Below, piece by piece: positions 35,166-48,400 of a stretch of DNA of 64,000 bases. The stretch is from NCBI GenBank assembly GCA_001683735.1, contig LUGG01000015.1, positions 620,001 through 684,000 of the forward strand, given 5' to 3'. The stretch comes from Grifola frondosa. Lineage: Eukaryota > Basidiomycota > Agaricomycetes > Polyporales > Grifolaceae. The notes below the pieces were generated by a model that was not told the DNA's origin, did no database searches, and saw only the letters and a list, made by a program, of their open reading frames with translations. The first letter of the stretch is position 1. Each line of letters opens with the position of its first letter. A program made the position numbers and the translations under genes.

Positions 35166-35879
35166 CTAATCGGCATTTGTCTTCTTGAGCAGAATCTCCT
35201 CGGCACCCCGCATCTTTATCTCCAACTCCGTGATGTTTGCCTTCTGTGCAGTGTAGAAGTTCCTAACATCATTCTCCACTGCCAGCATTCTCTCGCTCAG
35301 GTCCTGCCATTCACCGCGCATAATCCGCGTAGGATCCCGCTGAAAAGGCCGTAAGAACAGAGCACAATATAAAATTAAATTCTTACATAATTCACCGTAG
35401 GGTCCTTCCACCAGATAGGAGGATCCGGGTGCGGATGCTCCAACCAAGTCCACCAGGCAAAGCGTTTCGCGATACCTTCAAATGCCTGCGGCAAATCAGG
35501 AGGGTTGCCGGTTGGGCGCGGCAATGCAGCGGCATTTGAATACGGAAGACCGTTCGCCCAAATCTGGCCAACGTGAATCAACATTCCCACCAGCTGCGGC
35601 ACTGCGGTTCGAAACCAGTGAGGTACATCTTCCCCAAAAGGTCTCTGATATGAATCTGCAGCATGATGAGAACATTCACCGCGATATACCATAGGCAAAT
35701 ACCGTTACCATCTCATTTTGCAGGCCTTGAGACCACCGAAGGTGCGTGAGCTCGTCGGGATCTTGAGGATAGACTTTCATCGCATGCCAGATGCGCCATT
35801 CCCGAATTTGCATTTCCGTAGCGGCACAACGGAAATAAAGTTCCTTCGATTTTTGAGACTGGTCTTCTGTGGTAGACAT
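35166..35879 (-). CDS. Element gene 1, unrecognised, three exons
   Basis: Start ATG at 35879 (STTEDQSQKSKELYFRCAAT). The first intron is about 58 bp (donor near 35,702), exon 2 holds RPFGEDVPHWFRTAVPQLVG and WWTWLEHPHPDPPIWWKDPT, the second intron runs GTAAGA...TTTCAG near 35,390-35,340, and the last exon DLSERMLAVENDVRNFY...ELEIKMRGAEEILLKKT stops at 35,166. The N-terminal half is Trp-rich and probably globular; the C-terminus is a likely coiled coil. There is no known domain. It is the first gene inside the left end of the element and shares its CpG-rich wording. Confidence 0.6.
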
Positions 35880-36214
35880 TGTGTAAGAGGATGATAGGTA
35901 ATTAGGAATACTTCAATGAAGAAAATGATCTATTTTGTAGTGATAAAAACCTGGACTTAAAAAGCTGCGGTCAATAAGGTTGAAACTCCGATAAACAATA
36001 GTCAGGAAAACAATAAGTCATTTACAAAAGAACATAGTTACCAAGCACACATGATTACCATAGCAGTATGGCCAGCGGTACCATGATTACCGTAGCAGTA
36101 TGACTGACGGTACCAATAACCGAAGCAAATTGCATAAGCCAAGACAAACGAATATACCGAACATCGACTATCGTACAAAGACAAAAACCGCGACGCGTGT
36201 GACTAGCTGGAGAA

Positions 36215-38701
36215 TCAGTCCTTTGCCACTTCACCAGAAACCCCCGGCTTCGCCTGCGGTCCAGATCCTGAACTCTCCCCCGGCTTTTCAACGACAGCCT
36301 GCGGCATCCCTGCGGTATCCTCTACGGTATTTGAAGTCTTCGCCAATTTCAGTGCATGGAGCTCAAGGCGTAGTGTTTCCGTCACCGCGGCCAACGATGC
36401 GGTGCTGGTCTCGAGATTACCGAGTTTGATATCGGTAATCTCTTTGTTCACCTGCGAAAAGTCTTGAAGGACCGTTTGACCCTGGCTGACCTTCTCAAGG
36501 TCTGCGGGAATGGTGCGCAGTGGGGCCAACTGGCCGCTAAGGTCCTCGTGCATCGCTTGCATCGCCTTCGGCATGGCCAAAACGTCCTTGAACTCCTCCA
36601 CAAAAAATGCCATGGCCTCCCGTGCGACATCTCTCACCAGCTCTTTGCGGGAATCGCCAGCGAGGACCATGGTGCCGACGGTATTCGACTCGCTACCTGT
36701 GGGGGTGTCGACATCGGTATCTGCGTCGAGAAGACCGAAGCGCATCCGCGGAGGTGCGACTGCGGTCTGCTTACCGGTGACGCGATCAATCTTTACCGCA
36801 GCCGATGATTCATCACCGGTCGCTGCGGCGGTTGAGTCTGGCTTAGTGTGACCTATAAGAACAAAAGCTAAAAAATGGAGCGCGGTGAATAAGGTAAATC
36901 GATCGATTTACCGGTGTTAACCCGCACGGCCTTGGTCTTGCGGGACCTGCGACCGGCACCTCGTGGCGGCTTCGGTGCGACTTGGGCTGCCTTGCTTTCC
37001 CGCAGCTTTCTCGCAAGGTCCTGGGTACGCTGGAACTCGGTGAGGAGACCGAGCTCGAACTTGAGGTCTCGCTTAGGCAGCGATCTGCCCTCGCCTCGCG
37101 CTTCGCCTTGGCTTTGCGAAACATGAGGTATTGAACGTCTTTGGCGCTGAGGCCATTATCGGTGTCGGGCCGCGGCGTGAGGCTGCACGCCTGCTTTACC
37201 ACACGGCACCCAATGCATGCGGTCGCGTGTGTATTCAGGAGATAACACACCTTTTCCTCCTTGCGGCATTTCGTGCAAGTCTTCTCCTACAGATACTCGT
37301 TAGCGTACCGCAGCGGCAAATACAGTTATATCTACGTACCGCGGGTAAATGTCCTCCGGGGTATATTTGTGGCCGGTGTCATCGTCGGCATCTTCTTCTT
37401 CCTCGACACTCTCGACAGTGTCATCGCCGGTCTTGGGACCTGTGGGTGCCTGCGGTGCGTCGTCGTCTTCCTCGATGATTTCGACCGACTTCGGTGCCGG
37501 CTTTTTCTTCGACGATTTGCTTGCCTCTATGAACAAAGAATGCCGGTCAGCAGGAATCGAAACCAAATAACCATGCGTACTTTTCGGTGGCGGACTCTCG
37601 TCGAAGTCCTCGCTGTCCAGCTGCATGTCGTCCTCACTGTCCTCATCATCCTCGATCGCCATCTCGACATCTTCAGGCTCCTTGCCTTTGCCGGTGGCCT
37701 GTTTGCCGGCGGTAGATCGCTTCACCGCGGTCGTTCGCGGCTTCTTGATCTGAACCTGAACCTCTTCCTCCGCGGTTTCCTCCAGGACATGTTTGGCGGG
37801 CAATTTCAATGTCAGCTTCGGCTTCTCTGAGGAGGATGTTAGTTCAGGTACTTGGATATTGCGCGTACACACCAGTACTTTCACCGGCATTTGCACCGCC
37901 CGCCTTCGGCGTTTTCTTGAACCGCAAGGTTTTCAATGCTTCACTCCTGGCAGCTATAATGTAAAGCGGTATCTCAGCTTATGTAACAATAGTCAAATAA
38001 ATATAGATAAATACAAACCTGCTTCAGCGACAACACCACTCATCGGCACATCCACGATGGGTGCCGCAGCGGCATGCTTATCTTCCTCGGTCACTTCTGG
38101 CAGTGTTTCAGGCTTAACCTTTGTGGTAGAGACCGGAACATCTGTGGACACCGGCGGCACAAGATCGTCAGCGGTAACCGGCGGCACAGGAACATCCTTG
38201 GGAACCGTCGGCACGGGTGTAGGCACAGTAATCGCTTCATGTACCGGTTAGGTAATTCATGTAAAAAGCATTGAAGCATACCTGGCTCATGTATTACCGG
38301 CGGATCGTCCCTCGCAACCTTATTCCACTTGCGGTATTGATCCAGCCGCGGGTCATCCTTGCGGAGATTGTCCATGTTTGGCTGAGCACGCTTCGCCTCG
38401 GCATCTCCACCCTCGGCACGGCACTGAGAAGAATCCGCGGGAAGGACCACAGAACGTTGTTGGATCGCCGAAGTTTCACCGCATCCTGATAAAGACTTTG
38501 CTGGGAGCCGATGAGACAATTCACACTAATGGCAATGCATGTGCTCACCACTTGATTCCACCAAGTAGCGACGAATACCTCGTTGCCGGCGGCAGTGACG
38601 TCGGGACGGTGATCGTATTCACCGCAGAGCCGTGCCGCGGTGACGTCGAGTGCCGTGAGAGCAAGCTGGACATCCGCTTCAGACAGAGTAGGAGCAGCCA
38701 T
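36215..38701 (-). CDS. Element gene 2, CxxC-cluster protein with acidic and coiled-coil regions
   Basis: Start ATG at 38701 (AAPTLSEADVQLALTALDVT). A 48-bp intron follows near 38,540-38,590, then NLRKDDPRLDQYRKWNKVAR, a Pro/Val-rich linker (PVSTTKVKPETLPEVTEEDK), an exon with GKQATGKGKEPEDVEMAIED, acidic stretches, then a cysteine cluster CTKCRKEEKVCY ... ACIGCRVVKQAC (about 37,280-37,170) of Zn-binding type, a Ser-rich segment, and a helical C-terminus (EAMAFFVEEFKDVLAMPKAM) ending at 36,215. It may bind DNA through the Cys cluster (inference). One frame change sits in a GGG run at 38,439-38,441 and is probably an assembly error. Confidence 0.6.
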
Positions 38702-39007
38702 GCGGGGAGTTGATTAACGGTATAGTGAGGTGAGGGACTTGGGGGAATGAGGAAGCAGACTGGCCTGAGAGCCTGAGAGAGAGGTATTTGAGGACTGCCG
38801 GTTAGCGATCACGTGATCACTTCTTTGCCCTAGCCCATCAATCTAGATCACATGTTGACGTAAAATTCCGTCGGAAGGTACATAAAACTCCCACCGAACA
38901 AGTTCAAATTTTGCCCCCTCCTCTCACCCATCAGGCAAGTCGTCTCTTCTCTGTAAAATCGCAACTGAGGTATTTACGTTCCAATAGCCGCAGAAACCCG
39001 TCGCAAA

Positions 39008-40648
39008 ATGTCCGGTAAATATTCTCTTCATAAATGCCGCTTTCGATAATTCCTCAATTATGTTATTTGTTGTATCGCAGCTTTATCGAACGGTATTACA
39101 TCGGCAAACGTTTGCGGTATCTCATGGGTATACTGACCATTTGTTTACAGATCTCCCAATGGACGTAGACCAGTCGGACGCCATGGAGTGGACTCCGGCA
39201 CAGCCTAGCGAGATCACCGTAGATAGTCATTCTGTACCGTCCCGCCTGAACGCAATGGCAATACAGAACCCGGCCCACGTCACCAGGTCCTTCCAACTCG
39301 AAACGCCGTCCGCGGTAACAGTCCGGCAAACGAGAATACCGTCGATGCACCTCGGTCGTTCAATCTGGAAACACCATCTCGCGGCAACACCCCGCCCGTG
39401 ATGCATGCCCCTCGACCACTCATGTCCTTTGCCATCGAGACACCATCGCGCAGCAACACTCCGGCAAACATCGACCCAATGCAAGGCATTCGGTCATTCA
39501 ATCTGGAGACACCGTCACGCGGCAACACCCCGGAACCTATTCACGGTCTTCAACCAGTCCTGACCTTTGCCCTTGAAACTCCATCCCGCGGTAATACCCC
39601 GGCAACGATCCACACCACGGCACCTGTTCGGTCATTCAATCTCGAGACACCGTCACCCGGTAACACACCGGCACACTCCCCAGTCGGCAAACAAAACACA
39701 TGGCTTATCGAATCGCCCGACATTCGTCCCGATTCCCCTGTGCAATTCAACTCTCCTGCACCTGCAGGAGATGTTGACCAGATTGGCGCACCACCTCTCC
39801 CCACCAATGGGGAACTCCCATGAGCCAGCCTCCTGAAGCCAATGTTGAAGTCCCTCGCACTCAATCCCGTGCACCGTCCACGGTACCGCTGGCCACCGGC
39901 GATACTGCAGGCAACGCATTGCCGCCGCTGCAATGGGGGCAGCTCCCACTGCCGCAAGCAGTCTTCCCACCATCTGTCCCAGTCGTCTCCCATCTGCCAT
40001 CATTGGTAAACACAGAGCGCACCGGTCATGGAGCCACGGCTCTCCTGCAACCTCTCATGCAGGATATGCCGCAACAGTCAAGCACCGTGCCGACTGTGCA
40101 ACGTCCGATGACTTGGGCAATCGAAACGCCGACAATGAGCCGAGCACCCTCTCCGATGCAGATACGGACCCGCTCGACATTTACCGCTGGTACGTCCACA
40201 ACCGCGGTTCCTCGAGCCGCACCGGCGGTGCAATGTTAGCGCATTTTCGCGGTGACATGCCTGAGGCTGTGGAGGGATGGATGCCGGAGACATTGCCGAT
40301 GTGGTGCATCCACTCGGAGGTGAAGGACGCAAATGTCGCAGGCGGCGACCTTCTTCAATACGGGCGGAGATGTTGCAGTGGATGAGGGAGGAGACGCTGA
40401 GGGTAAATAGTTGGCGGCAGGAGTTGAGTGACCTGCGGGAAATGGTTCACACGAGAGCCGCGGGCCTTTGCATGGACAGCGTTCAAGGTTTACTCGCGGC
40501 AAAGCCTGAGCTGGAAACTCAGCTCATTTCCTGGCCAAAGATAGTCCGCAGGCGGCACAGGTACGAAAAGGCTCTGAAGGAATGGGAGGTGCAGCCGCCG
40601 AGATATCCGTCGCCGGGAACAGATGCCGCTCGGTCATCGTCATCGTAA
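39008..40648 (+). CDS. Element gene 3, repeat-containing low-complexity protein
   Basis: Start ATG at 39008. After a 136-bp intron (39,015-39,150) the frame continues DLPMDVDQSDAMEWTPAQPS. Six to seven imperfect repeats of about 25 residues follow with the core SFNLETPSRGNTP (variants SFQLETPS, SFAIETPSRSNTP, TFALETPSRGNTP), between about 39,285 and 39,680. A diverged repeat WAIETPTMSRAPSP lies at about 40,120. The C-terminus is helical (EMLQWMREETLRVNSWRQEL) and ends at 40,648. The frame is broken at short runs (CC at 39,310; GGGG/CCC at 39,809-39,819; AA at 40,357); one-base length changes at each would rejoin it. The repeats may be phosphorylated TP/SP sites or a scaffold (inference). Confidence 0.55.
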
Positions 40649-40811
40649 ATATGCTTTACCTTTACCTCGTGTACTTTCAAAACGTTTCAAAGTTGTATAT
40701 ACCAAATATGCATTCACCATTTATATAAGAACCTGCGGTGTTTACAAATACCAGTCACCGCAGCCCTTTATCTCCGCTTGTTCGGCATGTGTACATTGCC
40801 TTGACGGGATG

Positions 40812-43520
40812 TCACCCGGCATTCCTCTTTGCCGCCATACTACGTGTCATCGGTTGACTCTGCCGGGCAACACTGCGGGTTATCCGCGGTGCTGCACCAG
40901 TGGGTTCACTACGCCGCGACCTCTTTGCCGGAGTGACCAGCTCCGACGATTTCTTCCGCTTGCGAGTTCCAGATGTATTCTGGTCTTCCGCACCCTGTGA
41001 AGCTGGATACCTCTCTTTCACCTTCGATATCTCCTGAGCCTTCAAGGTAATCTCATTGGAGGTAATTCGACGTGCGGTGACTTGCGGTGATAATTCAGCA
41101 TCCCATCCAATCACCGGCGGTACATCGTCAATGTTATCAATGGCATTCGTCGTGGCCACCGGTGTGGTACCGTTCGTTTGCCGAGGTCCTGTCGATATCG
41201 ACGGAACATACACCGGGATATGTACATAGGATATCAATTGATTTTTTGATGTGGATTGGATGGGTGAAGCTGGAATCTGTAATGATTCATGCCGGGCTGT
41301 GATTGGGAGCATGAGCGATGCCTCATCAAGGTCTTGACGTTCCACATAAATCCTGACAAGATCACCGCAAAGAGTTGAGATTTCGGTAATCTGCTCGAAT
41401 GAATGCGGCGAGGTGGAGATGTATGTCGGGATGGGTGCGGCAACTGCATCTTCGGGATCACTGAACGAGAATTGTGCGCGGTGCAGGTCCCGTAGTATGA
41501 GACCGAACACCAATGCCGCTTGAACGATTTCATCCACATCGACGGTCTTTGTGCCGCTCCTGTAGTCGACAATCTCCTCTTTCCAAAACTCGATGACCGC
41601 GTCAGTCGGTTCGAATGCCGATGAAAATCCTCAGGAAGCCATGACTGGTCATATTTCCAGTTGGCCCAGAAATTGCCAGGGGCATCCCGCAGTTTCAAGT
41701 TCAACATTCCCTGGGTGGCATTAGCTACGGTACATATATGCGGTACATATGACATACCGGTCTTTCCAGGATGACCTTGATCAAGGTCTGGTAAAATGCC
41801 TCCTGTGACAAAGATGCAAGGAATATCCGACGTTTCCGATACACATCACCGGCCCAAGACGGTGGCTGGTCTTTTGCCGCTCTCAAGTCCCAGTCAGGAA
41901 TCGCGGGGTTGTTTGGATCCCTATTCCCGCGGTCTTCATATCGGTCCAAATTATTGTCCATCGGTCCATCGTCCTCACCGTCAGTCCCGGTAACTGCCCT
42001 GGCTTTTCCTTTACCTTTCTTTCTTGCCTTCCTCGACTTCGACTTCTTCGATACCTCGGCATATCTAGGGGAATGCTCATCATCCGCATCGGCATCGCTG
42101 TCTTCCACAACGGCATATATCGCTGCACACCGCTCGGCATTCACAATACCGTGACTGAACCTGAAAACCTCTTGATCAGGATTCTTCTGTCGGTCTTGCC
42201 AGTATCGTAACAGTTGTTCGGCTTGTTCCTTCTTGATTTTGGAAGGGTCACAGAACACCATTCCTTCCGGTACCGATCCAGGCACAATATATCGGTGGAA
42301 TCCTTCCTTATTCAGGCGATCCCAAGGTAATCGGCCGGTCATATTGCCGCATGCAAGATCTGAAATACCGCCACGTGTCAGCACCTCTTATTGAAGACAG
42401 AAATTTGAACACACTCCAATGCATCGTGAGGAATGTCCGGATGAAATTTTGTAGTGCAAGCAGATTCAGTTCTACCGAAGCGGGAATGACAGGAATGCCG
42501 CTATGATCCCGTTTGAAAGGATACGGTAAAAGCTTCGGCTTCACCGTTAATGGCCGCAGGTATTCCTCATCGTCGGAACTTTCGTTATCACCGTCGGTAT
42601 CTATGTTCACCGTGGTAAATACCATTTTAACCGTAGGAACTAATTGCTCACTGAAGCACTTCCTGGTAAATTTTACCCAGGAGGCATATGTCTCAGTGGC
42701 CCATTTCGGACAGGCGGTGGTAAATTTTTGATGTAGCTGACTGTATCGGTCGTTGAAGTCATGTCTATGCTGGGATGAAGCTAATGTCATGACATTTAGG
42801 AACAAATACCATACCTGATTACCACCATATCGCCGCCGGAATCTTGATGTCCCGTTAAGATAAAAACGTTGGCATTTGTTTGCAGTTTTACCATGCGGGC
42901 AAACTTAGCGCACATCTCGGTAAGTTGTTCGTCGGCGATACTGTTCGGCATTAGTATCCTCGGTAATGCTGATATTCGGTCACTTACATTTGCTGGACGG
43001 TCGTCGGCGGTCCGGTGGCATTCCACTTATCTGCGGTTCGTTCGTATTCCTTTTGTTCCTTCTTGCCGATTTTGTTCCAAAGTTCACTTGCTGCCGGTTG
43101 ATATGCCTGGATGAATCGGCGATCGGCTCCTGGTTCCGCGCCGCTAATTTCTTTTGCTCTCTCGATAATCTCCCGGGCATGTTCCGCTCGCCACACTCTA
43201 TATGCCGTCCACTTTCTGAGCAGGTAATGCCCGTCCACAGGTTTCGGTTTTTTATGACGGCGGGTTTTCTCCCGTTTCGAATACCATGTCCAGATTTCCT
43301 ATGTCGGTGTGAGACCCTATTACCGAAGCAATCGAACAATACACACCTGCAATATTTTTTGTTCGAAACCTTTGTCACTTTCACCCCGAGATTGACAGAA
43401 TTCAGCTGCCAGTCTTTTCCTAAGTGTCCTTCTGTCAGATTTCAATCCTGTCAAATGCTCCTCAGCAGCATTTTGCAGCTTCAGAAGCTCAGCCTCAGTA
43501 AACACCATGTTGGAGGGCAT
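40812..43520 (-). CDS. Element gene 4, HMG-box-like KDZ-associated protein
   Basis: Start ATG at 43520 (PSNMVFTEAELLKLQNAAEE; an upstream in-frame ATG at 43577 is possible). After an intron near 43,350, exon 2 carries an HMG-box-like helix set: HYLLRKWTAYRVWRAEHARE, ISGAEPGADRRFIQAYQPAA, then SELWNKIGKKEQKEYERTAD. Next come MCAKFARMVKLQTNANVFIL, a D/S-rich segment, IPVIPASVELNLLALQNFIR, GRLPWDRLNKEGFHRYIVPG, a KSRKARKKGKGKAR basic stretch, and a long C-terminus with DEIVQAALVFGLILRDLHRA and basic RKRKKSSELVTPAKRSRR near the end. Proteins of this layout commonly neighbour KDZ transposases in mushroom genomes. Probably nuclear and DNA-binding (inference). One frame change sits in AAAA at 41,624-41,627. 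Confidence 0.65.
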
Positions 43521-44325
43521 TGTAGAAGGATGAAGGAGGGAAAGTTGATTCTTTGTTTGGATTGCTGGCTTACTCATGATACGAGATTTGAATGTGAAAT
43601 TTAAATTCCGACCTTGATCGAATCTCCACCAATGGCAACGAGATCTTTTGAAGTTTGATCAAGGTCATTCAACACATGTCTCTGAATCACCTTTTCTGCA
43701 GCATTCTTCTCCCTCTGTCATATTCTACATTATTCATTCACCTTGCCGTGATGTAGTACATAGGTAACCTGTAATTTGATAACACTTTTAAAATGTCACA
43801 GTTAATTTACACTGGGGAAACATCACTCATCAGTGTACCAATATGACCACCATGTTGCTCCATTTTCGGTATTACATTCAGCCACAGTTTCGTGTACAGC
43901 AGTATATCTATGTTTGTCCATGCAGTGTTTTTTTAACTACATCACAACATCAATCATGCATGTTCATCTTCCTGCTTTAGTCACTTCTTGCATTCAAATT
44001 GCTTCACTTGATTCCCTCATCAATTCTGACAATATGGATTCCAATAGAAAGGTAAGCAGGTTTTACAATAAACAGTTCAGCAACCAAACCCTCTGTTTGG
44101 TTTAGTATTTGCAAGCATACAATCTGGAATATACAGAGGCATTGTCTCTGTATCTTCTAGAGCTGTTCAAATATACATTGCATGTGAATACTAGGAGCCC
44201 AACAAAACCCATTACCATGTCCAGGCCCCTTCCAAATATCATGCTGAGTGTGGACATGGTATATGAGTGCATGGGTTTGGCACATGGTCTGGTACAAGCC
44301 TACAAAAACCCTAGTAAGTCTCGGT
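43521..44325. promoter_or_regulatory. Divergent intergenic region between HMG-like and TET/JBP genes
   Basis: This stretch is AT-richer and nearly lacks the CCGG words seen elsewhere in the element. It presumably holds the divergent promoters. A possible first TET exon starts at ATG 44,034 (MDSNRK, then a GTAAGC...TTTAG intron to about 44,106, then YLQAYNLEYTEALSLYLLEL). Its link to the dioxygenase exon at 44,326 is not resolved. Confidence 0.35.
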
Positions 44326-45387
44326 AATCCTGCGGCAATTCTATACGGCACTCACAAATCTACGGGAAGTCTCGGTAGAATGGGACGCAGATCAATATGC
44401 CGATGGAATCGGGACAAAACCGACGGGCCGAAGCGAAAAGTTGGAGAACAAAATGAATACCAGGTTTCCTCCCGGCATTCCGTCATCTCATGTTAGCAGC
44501 CCGGCGGTGATAGTCGACAAGCACCTGCGGATATTGTGCTGGATACTCCCCGGCATTCTATCCGGCATTCGACAGGTGCGTGTATCATTGACGACTTTCG
44601 GTATTAATTACTGGGATCTCACCTAACATCACAGAAAGCCATGGAAAACTCGATCGGGCAAATGAAAGATGTCATAAAGATACCGGGCGGGAAGGCAACG
44701 TCATGGCGAGAGAACCGGGATTTATATAGGAAACCCGAGAATTGTCACTGGTTCCCTCCGGGAATTATTACGATGTCCGCAGCCTGGTTTCAAATGGGAC
44801 ATAAGGTGAGTTTGATAAGATTGTAAAAGATATATGGAACTTATGAAATTAAGACCCCACCATACATGCCGGAAACCTCGGCTTCCTTGCAAAAACACCC
44901 TGAATGCATGCGTTGGTTGGAGTTGTCTGGAGAATCTGACGCCGTTCTCAGCGGCATATTGCGGGTTATGCAACCAGATTTGTACAATGCAGGCATTCGA
45001 TCCCTGCGGCATATGTCCGGTGATCCGAGTCTAAAGCCGGCGATTGACCTATGGGCATCAACATTTACCGCAATTCAGGTCATCTCTAACCGGGAAACAC
45101 CGCTTCACCGCGATACATCTGGCAGAGCACCGTGGATGGACCTTCTCGTAACCTTGGGGCGGTACGAACATGCGGTATTGGAATTGCCGACGATGGGAGT
45201 TTCGGCAACGTATAATCCCGGATCGGTGGTGGGATTGTGCGGTAAGGTCGTTCGTCATGGGGTCAAGGCAGTGGATGGAGAAAGGTTATGTTATGCATGC
45301 TTCATGTCTGTTGATGTCCTTGGTCGTGCCGGAGTCCAGTATCCTCATTGGATGAGCATGGAATATTACATACATTGTACGGAGTAG
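44326..45387 (+). CDS. TET/JBP-family 2-oxoglutarate/Fe(II) dioxygenase
   Basis: Exons are about 44,326-44,575, 44,635-44,805 (KAMENSIGQMKDV ... FQMGHK) and 44,854-45,387; the introns are 59 and 48 bp. The 5' end is unresolved and may start at 44,034. Catalytic landmarks: HxD as HRD (His 45,106-45,108, Asp 45,112-45,114), YNPGSVVGLCGKVVRHGV with the second metal His at 45,256-45,258, and the 2OG-binding Arg in DGERLCYACF (45,283-45,285). Upstream are SSPAVIVDKHLRILCWILPG and WFPPGIITMSAAW, typical of the fungal group. Such enzymes oxidise 5-methylcytosine. All core residues are present, so activity is plausible. The gene ends 80 bp before the KDZ transposase, same strand. Confidence 0.85.
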
Positions 45388-45467
45388 TTACATATTCATT
45401 CAACACGTGTCTATTGGTATATAAATCTGATCCCCACACTGAATTACCCCTACCAACCAGCCGCACC

Positions 45468-48400
45468 ATGTCAAAAAAAAACATAATTCCCCGGCGGAAT
45501 GTGATATCAAAGAGCGGTATACGACACGGTGAATCTGACATCTCCGGCAAACGGATCAAGGTAAACCACACAGAAAGCCCGGTGACGGCCGCACCGGTAC
45601 GAGACCGCGGTAATAGTGAACAAGTACCTGAAGAACGTGAAGAATATTGGGATATCAACGATAACCTCGATGCAGCCTGCGGGAAAAAGGGACGAAAGAC
45701 AAAAGTGAGTGCCGTGAGAAAAGCTTCGGTAAATGATATGAGTAATTACCGGAGGATTGTAGAGCCAAAATGACTTCATGCGGGAATGGCTACCACGAAA
45801 GGCCGAATTCTTGCACCGCATCGTCGACTTGGAGCATCCCGAAGGTGGACTTCAATGTGCCGGATGCAAAGTGAGGGAGGGTACATGGAGATGTCTTGAA
45901 TGCCTTGGATTTCCGGTCACATGTCTGGATTGCACGAGGGTAAAACATTCTGGACTACCATTTCACCGTGTGGAATCTTGGACCGGCGAATACTTTCGGC
46001 CTGGCTCACTTCGGTCTACCGGGGTGGAGCTGTACCTCGGTCACGGTGGCTTAGCTTGCCCGAGTGAGAGTACCGTTGACGGTGAATCAGATTCAGATGC
46101 CGGGGAAGGTGAAGACAGCATGGACACAATGCCGAATATTATGCCGACGGTCAACCCAACCACCCGGACTTTGGTTGTAGTGGATATCAACGGCATCCAC
46201 CACCTTGAGGCACACTGGTGCGGTTGTCCAAATGCCGTGCAGCCAGACATCCAATTACTCGATCTCGGATTATATCCGGCCAGTGCCAAATATCCCCGCA
46301 CGGCATTCACGTTCCGGGTTCTGGACGATTTTCTTCTGGAAAACAAGGAATGCAAGACCGCGGCATTGAATTACTATAACAAGCTTCGCCGGGTGACATC
46401 ACCGGCATTTCCTCACGCTGTTCCGGTGAGTTATATGATATACCGGAAGGCAATGTATTTATTCCCCGCAAAGGATCGGTATCGTGAGCTGTTAAGGGTG
46501 AGCCGACAATGGAGAGAGCTGAAAAATGCCAAATGGACGGGGAAGCCCATGAGTCAGAGAGTGTGAAAGGACCAGGCAGTCATGGTCTTTTCTGTGCCGC
46601 ATGCCCCCAACCGGGGGTAAATCTACCGAGGGACTGGGAAACTGATGAAACTGACCGGTGTGTGTTCTATAAGATTGCATCGCTGGTGGTAATTCTAACA
46701 ACCACAGATGGAAATATACCCGGAGTTTTGTCATGGATGGGAACTTCACCGCAGAGCACATGAAAATGAGGAATCCGGACGATGATGTGAAATTGCGGGA
46801 TGGTGAAGGATTCATGGTGCAGGACCGGGACTACAAAAACCATTTGAAAGTCGCAAAGGAATCCAGAGAGGTCAGTTATCTTCGGCATTCTTATGAGCAC
46901 CCGGTAATTGCATCTTCGGTCATTAGCGGTCAACATGTAACGATCATGCTGCGGTGAATCAAGCTAATGCAAACCGGCACAATCTTGAGGCCACCGGTAT
47001 TGGAGCGGCCGCCTGTGCCCGGCATGGTTGTTTTGTTCCGCATTCTGTCGTCGACTTTCAAAAGGGTGAACGGTGAGTGTTCTCGGTACCTGTCAACACC
47101 GCAGGATATTCACGGGATACAGGCAAAAAAACATGGACTACGTCTTTAACGGTGCTCTGGCAACACTTTGCGGTATAACCCTGTTATTACTGTTGTATGA
47201 CATCATGTGTCAATATGGCAAACGGATGAGGGAGCGATTTCGCCGGGAACCCATACCTCACAATGCCGCTCGGTCTTACGATTCTCCAAGGCATCGGCCT
47301 TTTCCATGTGCACGGACATCAAGACCAATGCTTTGCCAGATATTCGCCGAATTTTATCGAAGGTGCCGGGCAAATCGACGGTGAAATTATCGAAACCTTG
47401 TGGGCTCCGCTAAATCACATTTCCGGTAGTACTCGCGGAATGTCCACGGCACACAGGAAAGAAGTAATAGATGACCACATGAATGACTCCAACTGGAAGA
47501 AGCTTACTAGGATGAGTAAGCAATTTCACTCCTAATATTTTCCACATACACCACTCAAAAATCTATCAGTACCGACACTAGTTCGGAAATACCGAAAGGC
47601 TGTCACCGGAGAAAAGCTTCACCGAGAGAGTTTCGACGCTGCCGTCGAAAATGCCGATGCCGATGATGTGACCGAGTGGACTGCACAGTATCACCGGGCG
47701 ATGACCGAACGGCATCGCGATGTTGAAGTCATGGACATTTTTGAAGTCAAGAAGCGAGAAGGTCAGTCATCACCTGAAACGCCACTGCAATACATTCACA
47801 TTTCCTCAGCACCGACGCGAAGTGAAATTCAGCTTGAACTTGCAAAGACTGAGGAGATGAAAGGTCTTCCTCGTGGAACTGTGGCTTGGCTTTCCTCCGG
47901 CATACGGATTCAAGAGAGCCAGTAAGTTGCCGTTCGGTAATATATGATTTCCATCTGATTTGCCATAGGTTATTGCTAGCGGCGGAGATCCGGCATATGG
48001 GTAGAAATCCGACGGCTGCTGAGAAATTACAAATCCTGGATCGCCGGCAAAGACTTCAGACCCGCATCGATAATTTCCAGAGACGTGCCGCAGTGCACAT
48101 GGTCAGTTCACCGGACGCCACCGACGGTGAATCTGAATCTGATATCGGGGATGATTCGGTAATATTGGACACGAATGCCGGATGGTACGATATTCAAGAC
48201 GGTACCAATACCGGGATCGATGAAGTGGTCGAACTCCGCGACGATGTGCCGCCGGAGAAACAGCTGTTACATATGCCATCGATGATCGGGTGGAATACCT
48301 CTCGGCGACTTCATCTGGAACATGTTGCCGATCATGAAACCGAACTTCGAAAGGGTCAAATGAACGATGCCCTTCACAGGATTCGATTATCGCTGGGATA

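Noticed and set aside
37261..37830. 189-codon plus-strand ORF inside the KDZ element
   Set aside because: Antisense shadow of the acidic exon of element gene 2.
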